From the NCBI RefSeq assembly GCF_000721935.1, contig NZ_KL585431.1, forward strand, positions 1 to 8,711: a DNA stretch of 8,711 nucleotides, read 5' to 3'. A program made the translations under genes and the position numbers. Shown in pieces: positions 1-5,106 of this stretch (the first letter of the stretch is position 1; each line of letters begins with the position of its first letter). The DNA is from Streptomyces sp. NRRL WC-3549 (GTDB lineage Bacteria > Actinomycetota > Actinomycetes > Streptomycetales > Streptomycetaceae). The notes under the pieces were generated by a model that saw only the letters and a list, made by a program, of their open reading frames with translations, searched no databases and had not been told where the DNA came from.

Positions 1-31
1 TACTAGGGGGGAGTGCCTCCGGATCAGGCGG

Positions 32-45
32 CGAGGCCGGCCTCG
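32..45. repeat. 14-bp perfect palindrome upstream of the secreted-protein gene
   Basis: The sequence CGAGGCCGGCCTCG equals its own reverse complement and ends 33 bases before the first start codon. It could be an operator for the downstream gene or the foot of a terminator for a gene left of the window. It has no unpaired loop and no T-run, and palindromes of this length in GC-rich DNA are not rare, so its function is open. Confidence 0.3.
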
Positions 46-78
46 GTCTCGTGAACCTCATCGAAACCAGGAGTCACC

Positions 79-546
79 ATGCGTACGTCGCGAAATATCT
101 GCAGAGCCGCCGCCGTAGTGGCATGTGTGGCAGTGCTCCCTTTAGCCGCCGCACCCAGCGCGTCTGCCGAAGACGCCTACAGCGGTAAGCAGGGGGGCAT
201 TTCGCTGTACGCGATCGACAGCTACATGCAGGGCGTGGTGTCCGGTTTCAGCTCCAGCAAGACCGACATCGGCACGGCCCCGACGGTCATCGACTTCTAC
301 AAGTGCGTGACCTCGGACCGCGGGCACGTGACCGAGTCGACGCAGATTCAGCTCATCAACTACAACTACACGACCCCGAACGAGAACTGGGAGAAGAAGA
401 CGTTCACCGCCTGCTTCGGCGGCGGCCAGTCTCACGGTGAGTGGACCGGCCGCAAGGGCGATGACCTGTTCTTCAAGGTCAAGGCCGTGAACGGCAACAC
501 CTCCGTGGGGCCGACGCTGACGGTCTCGCGCGTGCACATGTGGTGA
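79..546 (+). CDS. Small secreted protein of unknown function, TTA codon in signal peptide
   Basis: This 155-aa protein has a clear Sec signal peptide: basic N-terminus (MRTSRNICR), a hydrophobic Ala/Val/Leu core, and a probable cleavage site after ASA at residue 30. The mature form is then about 125 aa. It is rich in Thr, Ser, Asn and aromatic residues, contains only two cysteines (C76, C112) that could form a disulfide, and ends in HMW. I recognise no family. The ATG is preceded by CAGGAG at suitable distance. Leucine 22 is encoded by TTA (142-144). In Streptomyces that codon usually makes translation depend on the bldA tRNA, so late, development-linked production is inferred. A perfect hairpin follows the stop, and then an ABC-transporter operon on the same strand. 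That context resembles a secreted product with dedicated transport or immunity genes. Lactococcin-972-type bacteriocins were considered, but no sequence match was seen. Confidence 0.85.
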   Translation: MRTSRNICRAAAVVACVAVLPLAAAPSASAEDAYSGKQGGISLYAIDSYMQGVVSGFSSSKTDIGTAPTVIDFYKCVTSDRGHVTESTQIQLINYNYTTPNENWEKKTFTACFGGGQSHGEWTGRKGDDLFFKVKAVNGNTSVGPTLTVSRVHMW

Positions 547-561
547 TCTGACGCACGACAC

Positions 562-586
562 GGCCCGCACCGAACCGGTGCGGGCC
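562..586 (+). terminator. Perfect 10-bp hairpin after the secreted-protein gene
   Basis: GGCCCGCACC (562-571) and GGTGCGGGCC (577-586) are exact reverse complements around the 5-base loop GAACC. The hairpin starts 15 bases after the stop codon of the secreted protein and ends 24 bases before the ATPase start. It is not followed by a T-run, which is common for actinomycete terminators. It may fully terminate the first transcript. It may also act as a partial terminator or RNA stabiliser that lets less message read into the ABC genes. Confidence 0.7.
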
Positions 587-610
587 TCCCACCACAAGAG
601 AGTGCGCACC

Positions 611-1360
611 ATGCCCATCGGCTTTCAGTCGGTCGACTTCGGCTATCGCCGTCGCGTTCCCGTCGTTCAGCGCTTCACCATCGACTTTCCGCGCGGGCGG
701 ACGGTGTTCCTCGGTCCCAACGGTGCGGGGAAGTCCACCGTGCTGTCGCTGGCCGCTTCCGTGCTGCGGCCGGATTCGGGCACCGTTGTGTACGGGAGGA
801 AGACGACCACGCGGCGTGGTGACCTCACCGCGTTCCGGCGGCGCATCGCCTGGCTGCCTCAGCAGATCGAATCGGTGCCCCGGCTGACCGCCCGCGAGCA
901 GGTGGCGTACGTCGGATGGCTGAAGGGCATGAACCGGCGGGACGCCTGGGACCGTTCGCTCGGCGCGCTGCAACGGGTCGAACTCGCCGATCTCGCCGGC
1001 CAGAAGGTCCGCCGGATGTCCGGCGGGCAGCAACGCCGGATAGGCGTCGCCCAGTCACTGGTGCACGAGGCCGAAGTCCTGCTGCTGGACGAGCCGACGG
1101 CCGGCATGGACCCCCGCCAGCGCAGGGTCTTCCACGAGATCCTCAGCGGCCTCGACCAGCATGTGGTGCTCTCGACGCACGATGTCGCCGATCTGGAGGA
1201 GACCTACGACCACGTCGTCGTGCTGGACCGCGGGACCGTCCGATTCGCCGGTCAGGTACGCGATTTCCTCGCTCTCGCCCCGCACGGCACGGCGCCCGGG
1301 CGCCTCGCGGAGGCCGCGTACTACGCGACCGTCCGGGAGGAGGGGCCGGTATGCGCGTAG
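611..1360 (+). CDS. ABC transporter ATP-binding protein
   Basis: This 249-aa ATPase powers the transporter formed with the downstream membrane proteins. All nucleotide-binding motifs are present: Walker A GPNGAGKST (residues 35-43), a Q-loop at LPQQ (82-85), signature MSGGQQRR (136-143), Walker B VLLLDEPT ending at 163, D-loop GMD (165-167) and H-loop STHD (188-191). The overall form resembles single-domain ATPases of ABC-2/drug- or peptide-export type systems. An in-frame GTG at 578 would add 11 residues, but it lies inside the terminator stem. The ATG at 611 has a purine-rich AAGAGAG at the right distance and begins a typical N-terminus (PIGFQSVDFGY). The stop overlaps the next gene's start by 10 bases, which implies translational coupling. 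The substrate cannot be read from the ATPase. Confidence 0.9.
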   Translation: MPIGFQSVDFGYRRRVPVVQRFTIDFPRGRTVFLGPNGAGKSTVLSLAASVLRPDSGTVVYGRKTTTRRGDLTAFRRRIAWLPQQIESVPRLTAREQVAYVGWLKGMNRRDAWDRSLGALQRVELADLAGQKVRRMSGGQQRRIGVAQSLVHEAEVLLLDEPTAGMDPRQRRVFHEILSGLDQHVVLSTHDVADLEETYDHVVVLDRGTVRFAGQVRDFLALAPHGTAPGRLAEAAYYATVREEGPVCA

Positions 1361-2667
1361 CGACGGCGTTGCGTACGACCGGCACTGTCTGGATCGCGCC
1401 GCTGGTCCTTGGATGGGTGTGGCTGGTCACCGCTCACGAGGCGTCGAACGAGCCGGCCTACTGGGCGGGGAACACTGTTCTCGTCGGGCACGCCCTGCCC
1501 TTCTACGCCCCTGCCTGCGCGGCGTTCGCCGCCTGGGAGGCCGGGCGCCTGCGACGGGCGGGCGTCCACCGCCTGGGGGCGGTGCGCGGCCGGTACGCCA
1601 TCGCGTTCAGCGTGCTGTGGCCGGTGGCGCTGCTCGGAGTGGCGGCGGTCGTGGCGTGCCTGATCACCGTGCGACTGCAGACGGGTGTGGCCCACGACTG
1701 GCCGCACCCGGGCGTGCTGGCCACGGCCGGGTACCTCATCGTCGTCCACACGGTCGTCGGCTACGGCCTGGGCATGATGCTGCCGCGCATCCTGGCCACC
1801 CCCGTGATCCTCGTCGTGGACTATCTGTGCCTCGTCATGCCCGTCACGATCACGTCCCCGATGTGGCTGCGGGAGCTCACCGGGTGGCTCGACGCCCCTT
1901 ACGGTGACGTCACGATCACGGTGAATCCGACGGCCCTGGTGGTGCCGATGCTGATGGCCACCGGCTTTCTGGCCGCTGTCCTGGTCAGCGCGGAGATCGC
2001 CCGGTGGCGTCGTAACCGGTTCGTACGGATCGGGGCTGCGGCCGTCGCGTCCGCGGTCTGCCTCGGTGTGTTCACCGCGTCGGCCGTCGCACCCGTACGG
2101 GACTGGACCGGGGACCCGCCGCCGCAGGCCCGCACCGACGCGCCGGTGTGTGCCGACGGCTCGCCCCGGGTCTGTGTTCCCGTGGAGGCGGCCGCCAGCC
2201 TGGGCCCGCTGACCGAGGCGTCAAAGGAGGTCGTTCCCCTTTTGGTGGGTGCGGGGCTGAAGCCGCCGAAGGAGCTCGCCTTCGTCTCCGAGGCGGCCCA
2301 CATCGACAAGCAGACGTGGCGGCTCTTCCTCTACAGGGACATGCGCGACGTGGATCTGAAGGCCAGCGTCGCGGCGTCGGCTCTTCCCGTCATCCCGCCG
2401 TGCGACACCTCCACCGACGTCCAAGAGGGCAACGTGGGCACGCTCGCGGCGTGGCTCATGGTCAAGGCCGGCCTGGGCGAGGAGGCGATCCGGGGTCAGT
2501 ACAGCGAGAAGCGAGCCGCCGACCCGCGCCTGGCGTCCGTGGTGCGGAAGGTGACAAAGCTGTCGCCCGAGGAGCAACTGTCCTGGTACACGCGCAACGT
2601 CAGGCTGCTCCAGCAGTGCAAGCCCGCTCCGGAGACCATGCCGGCTGCCCCTCCCGTGGAAGGGTGA
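1351..2667 (+). CDS. Polytopic membrane protein, probable ABC permease with large C-terminal domain
   Basis: This 438-aa protein has about six to seven hydrophobic segments in its first 250 residues (roughly 13-28, 50-62, 84-108, 124-145, 147-167, 194-216 and 226-250). A hydrophilic tail of about 185 residues follows. The tail contains four cysteines (two close together near residue 265, one in PPCDTST, one in LLQQCKP), as expected for a disulfide-stabilised domain outside the membrane. The start is the ATG at 1351 with GGGAGGAGGGG a few bases upstream, overlapping the ATPase stop. An open frame extends further left, but that part is a shadow of the ATPase gene. Tight coupling to the ATPase makes it the likely permease subunit. 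The soluble C-terminal domain is unusual for a plain ABC-2 permease and could bind the substrate or the secreted protein encoded upstream. That role is inference. Confidence 0.8.
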   Translation: MRVATALRTTGTVWIAPLVLGWVWLVTAHEASNEPAYWAGNTVLVGHALPFYAPACAAFAAWEAGRLRRAGVHRLGAVRGRYAIAFSVLWPVALLGVAAVVACLITVRLQTGVAHDWPHPGVLATAGYLIVVHTVVGYGLGMMLPRILATPVILVVDYLCLVMPVTITSPMWLRELTGWLDAPYGDVTITVNPTALVVPMLMATGFLAAVLVSAEIARWRRNRFVRIGAAAVASAVCLGVFTASAVAPVRDWTGDPPPQARTDAPVCADGSPRVCVPVEAAASLGPLTEASKEVVPLLVGAGLKPPKELAFVSEAAHIDKQTWRLFLYRDMRDVDLKASVAASALPVIPPCDTSTDVQEGNVGTLAAWLMVKAGLGEEAIRGQYSEKRAADPRLASVVRKVTKLSPEEQLSWYTRNVRLLQQCKPAPETMPAAPPVEG

Positions 2668-2671
2668 TCGG

Positions 2672-3262
2672 ATGCTGTGGTGGGTGAGGACCCGGCAGCT
2701 CCCTGTTCTGGTGGTCGCTCTGGTGGCCTACGCGGCGGTGACCGGGGCCGCCGGTGACACGCTCGTCTCGCTTCCGTCCCTGGGGAGTGAGGCGGCCAGG
2801 CCGATCGTGCTCTTCGCGCCGCTCATCGTCTGCATCGGGCTCGCTCACGTGCTCGGCAGCAGCCTCCGGTCCGCCGAGGCTTCGGGGTGCCGTCCGGTCG
2901 CCCGGTTCGATCAGGCGCTGATCCTGGCCACCGCGCTGACCGCGATCGCGGTGGCGCAGGCCGTCGCGGTGCTGCTGGACGCCCCTACCGCGAATACCGC
3001 CGGTCGCAACACCGCGTTCCTGATCGGGCTGATGCTGGTGGCCCGCTGGGTGGCGGGATACCAGGTGGCGGTGATCGTTCCCGTCGCCTGGGTGATCACG
3101 ATGATGCTCCTCGGTAATACGGGGGGCAACGGCGAGACCCAGCCATGGACCATCATCCTCATGCCCCCGGACCACATGCCCGCCGTCGCCGCCGCCACCG
3201 TGACGCTGGCGCTCGGGGTCACCTCGGTTCCGGCGTCACCGCTGCTCCGCGCAACGGCCTGA
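2672..3262 (+). CDS. Small integral membrane protein, probable second permease subunit
   Basis: This 196-aa protein begins four bases after the preceding stop, with GGAAGGG as a ribosome-binding site. About five hydrophobic stretches are visible, near residues 10-28, 44-62, 85-105, 117-147 and 165-183. There is no signal-peptide cleavage site, nucleotide-binding motif or recognisable catalytic motif. I do not recognise the family. Position and spacing make it the last gene of the ATPase/permease operon, so a transmembrane partner of the transporter or an immunity-like membrane protein is most likely. It ends with SPLLRATA. No obvious terminator hairpin follows, although a hairpin at 3315-3336 could serve. 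Confidence 0.75.
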   Translation: MLWWVRTRQLPVLVVALVAYAAVTGAAGDTLVSLPSLGSEAARPIVLFAPLIVCIGLAHVLGSSLRSAEASGCRPVARFDQALILATALTAIAVAQAVAVLLDAPTANTAGRNTAFLIGLMLVARWVAGYQVAVIVPVAWVITMMLLGNTGGNGETQPWTIILMPPDHMPAVAAATVTLALGVTSVPASPLLRATA

Positions 3263-3314
3263 GCCGTCGCAGCGTCCCGCGTACGATGTGTCGGATTCGT
3301 GTCAGTGAGCCGTT

Positions 3315-3336
3315 TCCAACCTGACGGGAGGTTGGA
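3315..3336 (+). promoter_or_regulatory. Hairpin covering the ribosome-binding site of a small ORF
   Basis: TCCAACCT (3315-3322) and AGGTTGGA (3329-3336) are exact reverse complements around the loop GACGGG. The Shine-Dalgarno GGAGG (3327-3331) lies partly in the loop and partly in the 3' arm, four bases from the GTG at 3340, so folding would hide it. The 5' arm has a second perfect partner: CAACCTGAC (3317-3325) is complementary to GTCAGGTTG (3392-3400), inside the ORF. The two pairings exclude each other. A -10-like TACGAT sits at 3282-3287 without a good -35. A terminator for the upstream operon is the alternative. Confidence 0.4.
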
Positions 3337-3339
3337 CTG

Positions 3340-3516
3340 GTGACCCCGGCAGCGGGCAAGAAGAAAGCTCCTGTCCTGTCGCAGTGCATCTGTCAGGTTG
3401 AGGTTCCCCCGCTGTGCGAGAGGTGCGGGCTGAGGAAGTCGGCGAGCGCAGGCAGGGCCCTGGCGAGGTGGGACGCCGGGCGCCCGGAGAGTGTGGCCAG
3501 ACGGTCGGGTGAATGA
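3340..3516 (+). CDS. Small cysteine-rich protein (58 aa), possible zinc-binding
   Basis: A GTG start with GGGAGG eight bases upstream opens a 58-codon frame ending in TGA. The predicted protein begins MTPAAGKKKAPVLSQCICQV. It has four cysteines (residues 16, 18, 26 and 29) in a C-x-C-x7-C-x2-C arrangement, compatible with a small zinc knuckle. The N-terminus is lysine-rich (KKK) and the C-terminus arginine-rich, hinting at nucleic-acid binding. Third-position GC is about 79%, lower than in the flanking operons but still biased. I do not recognise a family. It stands alone between the membrane-protein operon and the recombinase remnants. A real small gene, a cargo gene of the mobile element and a chance ORF are all possible; the ribosome-binding site and paired cysteines favour a real gene. 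Confidence 0.45.
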   Translation: MTPAAGKKKAPVLSQCICQVEVPPLCERCGLRKSASAGRALARWDAGRPESVARRSGE

Positions 3517-3812
3517 GGATGCCAGCTGGCGGTGGTGTTGCTGAGCGGGCGTCCTCGGCGGTCTGGTCGACCTCGATGGCCTTGTTCTCGTATAGCTACG
3601 ACCGCCAGACAAGTAACGCTGAGTAGCTGTTATCGCTGTCCGTGTCGGCCGCGTCGTCAAGGCCCACATTCGGGCAGATGCCCGATCGCGGCGGCCCACA
3701 TTTGGGCGCCTGTCGAATGACGAGTGGGGGCACAATCGGTCGTCTTCGCCCCCCTAGGGTGCTGATCGGACGCCACCGCCGCTACGGCCCGGCCGAACCC
3801 GAAGGGACCGCC
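3517..3812. other. Non-coding stretch before the recombinase remnant
   Basis: I see no convincing gene on either strand here; the open frames lack ribosome-binding sites and family resemblance. The part around 3585-3640 is noticeably less GC-rich than the rest and contains short inverted matches (AGCTAC/GTAGCT). The second half carries the tandem GCCC-N6-GGGC repeats annotated separately. Its position next to the recombinase remnant fits a degraded end of a mobile element. Confidence 0.5.
3661..3707. repeat. Tandem pair of GGCCCACATTYGGGC repeats, 32 bp apart
   Basis: GGCCCACATTCGGGC (3661-3675) and GGCCCACATTTGGGC (3693-3707) differ at one base and start 32 bp apart, about three helical turns. 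Each has short inverted arms, GCCC and GGGC. Between them, GGGCA-GA-TGCCC (3672-3683) forms a further dyad. The arrangement looks like paired protein-binding sites on one face of the helix. They lie about 105 bp upstream of the recombinase remnant, so a promoter operator or accessory recombination site of that element is the likely role. Confidence 0.5.
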
Positions 3813-3940
3813 GTGGCTGCCCGCCTGTACCTGCGCCACTCAACGGACAAGCAGCCCGACGCCCGACAGAAGCACGCCCTGACCGCAGGCCCGGCGGCGA
3901 CCAGTCGCTGGACGCGATCGTGGACGGACTCGGCTTCTGA
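3813..3940 (+). pseudogene. N-terminal remnant of a serine recombinase
   Basis: A GTG at 3813 with GAAGGGA upstream starts a frame beginning VAARLYLRHSTDKQPDARQK. The pattern Y-x-R-x-S-T-x2-Q-x3-A-R-Q matches the start of serine recombinases, including the nucleophilic serine in the ST pair. It is also what the recombinase at 4001-4915 shows in MANLVYKRVSTEQQSTARQ. After HALTAG, about 26 residues in, the resemblance stops. A different frame then reads GGDQSLDAIVDGLGF to a TGA at 3938, suggesting that the middle of the gene was lost and the frame shifted. The original frame stays open to 4055, but its later part is not family-like. This is a broken gene and cannot make an active recombinase. 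Confidence 0.55.
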
Positions 3941-4000
3941 CTGGCCGTCCCCGGCCTCGGGGAACATCGGTACAGCGGTTGGCGCTGAGAACGATCATGG

Positions 4001-4915
4001 TCAGGGTGTGAGCGCGCTGACCCGGTTCTCGTACTCGTGGCGGGCCTTGCGTTGAGCTGGTACCGCTGGGATGCCCTGGGTGCCGTCGAGCGCCTGGCAC
4101 CGGGCGAGGAGCTGGTGGTGCACCGCGGGGACGGCGGTCACACGCAGGGTGTAGCCCTGGCCGCGCCGTACGGTCGTCCCCTGGTCAAGCGCGGCCCGCT
4201 CGGCGGGCTCCAGCTCGGTGGTGCGGAGGTAGTCGGCGACCTTGCCCGGCATGTCGAGTGTGACCGACGGCTCCGGGGCAGGCGCGTCCTCCTCTGTGGC
4301 GGAGTGATCGGGCAGGAGGTCGGCGACGGCGGTCCGGATCGCGCCGCGGCTGACGCCGTGGTCGCGGGCGAGGGCGGCGATGGAGCGGCCTTCCAGGTAC
4401 GCGGTGCGCACGTCGCTGGTCTGCGCGGCCGCGACGGCGGGGCGGCGTCCGCCCTTGCTGCCCTTGGCCTCGGTGGCGCGCAGTCCGTCGTAGGTCAGCT
4501 CCCGCTGGAGGTCGCGCTGGAGTTCGCCGGCGGCGGCGAGGGTCTGCACCATGAACTTCGGTGGACAGCAGTTCGCCGGTGCGGGGGTGGCGGGCGGTGA
4601 GGTCCATGGCGGAGAACGCGACGTCGTGGAGCGCAGGGCGAGGCGGTCGCGGTGGAGGACGTCGAGTACGTCGAGGATGTGCCCGGTGCCACGGACGAGG
4701 CGGAACATCTCGGGGATGTGCACGGTGTCGCCCGGCCGCCCGTACGTGAGCAACTCGCGGAACTTCGGGCGCTGGAGGGGGTGGAGGCGGCTGGAGGTGC
4801 CGGGGTCCTCCTCGAAGACGACCGGGTCCTCGATTCCGGCCTCGGCCAGGACGAGGTTCTGCCGGGCGGTGGACTGCTGCTCGGTCGAGACCCGCTTGTA
4901 GACCAGGTTCGCCAC
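4001..4915 (-). CDS. Serine recombinase (resolvase family), with an internal out-of-frame segment
   Basis: This 304-aa protein starts at a GTG (complement of 4913-4915) preceded by GGAAGGGG. The catalytic resolvase domain shows the nucleophile S10 in YKRVSTEQQ, R18-Q19, and the arginine pair R72/R75 in FRLVRGT. These match the active-site pattern of the family. A helix-turn-helix follows near residues 170-200 (YLEGRSIAALARDHGVSRGA), and then a C-terminal tail of about 100 residues. Residues 96-119 (a Ser/Pro/Thr-rich run ending NCCPP) do not look like protein. The adjacent frame of the same DNA reads LHDVAFSAMDLTARHP and RTGELLST, which fits the family and connects to DRLAL before and KFMVQT after. 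Two compensating indels therefore garble about 24 residues of the catalytic domain, so activity is doubtful. The regulator gene upstream is also on this strand but separated by 190 bp. Confidence 0.8.
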   Translation of the reverse strand: MANLVYKRVSTEQQSTARQNLVLAEAGIEDPVVFEEDPGTSSRLHPLQRPKFRELLTYGRPGDTVHIPEMFRLVRGTGHILDVLDVLHRDRLALRSTTSRSPPWTSPPATPAPANCCPPKFMVQTLAAAGELQRDLQRELTYDGLRATEAKGSKGGRRPAVAAAQTSDVRTAYLEGRSIAALARDHGVSRGAIRTAVADLLPDHSATEEDAPAPEPSVTLDMPGKVADYLRTTELEPAERAALDQGTTVRRGQGYTLRVTAVPAVHHQLLARCQALDGTQGIPAVPAQRKARHEYENRVSALTP

Positions 4916-4916
4916 C

Positions 4917-4929
4917 GAAGGGCCCCTTC
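4917..4929 (-). promoter_or_regulatory. Inverted repeat over the recombinase ribosome-binding site
   Basis: On the - strand, GAAGGG and CCCTTC flank a single G immediately upstream of the GTG start at 4915, so the Shine-Dalgarno sequence GGAAGGGG can pair with the bases next to the start codon. A second palindrome, TCCGTACGGA (4928-4937), overlaps its upstream end. The very short loop makes the fold weak as written; four to five pairs with a three-base loop is more realistic. Confidence 0.3.
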
Positions 4930-4944
4930 CGTACGGAGGGTCGA

Positions 4945-4974
4945 ACCCTATCTGTCGTCAAACCCTGTCAGTAA
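4945..4974 (-). promoter_or_regulatory. Candidate promoter for the recombinase gene
   Basis: On the - strand, TTACTG (4974-4969) and TAGGGT (4950-4945) are 18 bases apart. TAGGGT fits the Streptomyces housekeeping -10 pattern; the -35 is weak. A copy of the 12-bp half-site CTGTCGTCAAAC (4952-4963) fills the spacer, so a protein bound there would block this promoter. That suggests autoregulation by the recombinase or another element-encoded protein. Confidence 0.4.
4952..4963. repeat. Third copy of the 12-bp half-site CTGTCGTCAAAC
   Basis: CTGTCGTCAAAC here is identical to both arms of the palindrome at 5049-5078: the left arm in the same orientation (5050-5061) and the right arm inverted (5066-5077). 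The distance to the left arm is 98 bp. A single outlying half-site near a paired site is typical of cooperative or accessory binding sites. Confidence 0.65.
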
Positions 4975-5048
4975 TCACCGTCGGATCTGATTGGATTCGC
5001 GCCGCCGCGGACCCCCGGATTGCACGGGTTCATTGGACGCCCCGGCCA

Positions 5049-5078
5049 CCTGTCGTCAAACGATCGTTTGACGACAGG
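5049..5078. repeat. Perfect 30-bp palindrome, probable recombinase or regulator site
   Basis: CCTGTCGTCAAACGA (5049-5063) is followed directly by its exact reverse complement (5064-5078), giving 15 matching pairs around the centre GATC. It lies 29 bp beyond the stop codon of the XRE regulator and 134 bp upstream of the recombinase start. Serine recombinases bind short inverted half-sites around a 2-bp crossover core, and this layout with a fully symmetric AT core fits a crossover site. Alternatives are an operator, or a terminator hairpin for the XRE gene, although no T-run follows. The extra half-site at 4952-4963 favours DNA binding. Confidence 0.65.
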
Positions 5079-5106
5079 CAGGTCGCGATGAGACGCGTCG
5101 GAACCT

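Noticed and set aside
79..546. Lactococcin-972-type bacteriocin as the identity of the secreted protein
   Set aside because: The gene layout is suggestive, but the protein is longer and I could not match its sequence to that family, so it is left as unknown.
578..610. Upstream GTG start for the ATPase
   Set aside because: It lies in the stem of the hairpin at 562-586 and adds residues unlike the family; the ATG at 611 has better spacing to a purine-rich site.
916..1350. Long N-terminal extension of the membrane-protein frame
   Set aside because: The translated extension is Arg/Gly/Pro-rich nonsense over the ATPase gene; the ATG at 1351 has a strong ribosome-binding site.
4037..4600. Open + strand frame of 187 codons opposite the recombinase
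   Set aside because: It is antisense to a gene with clear family motifs and has no recognisable features; long antisense frames are expected in GC-rich DNA.
5049..5078. Palindrome read only as a rho-independent terminator of the regulator
   Set aside because: No T-run follows and a third identical half-site lies 98 bp away, which a terminator would not explain; kept as an alternative only.
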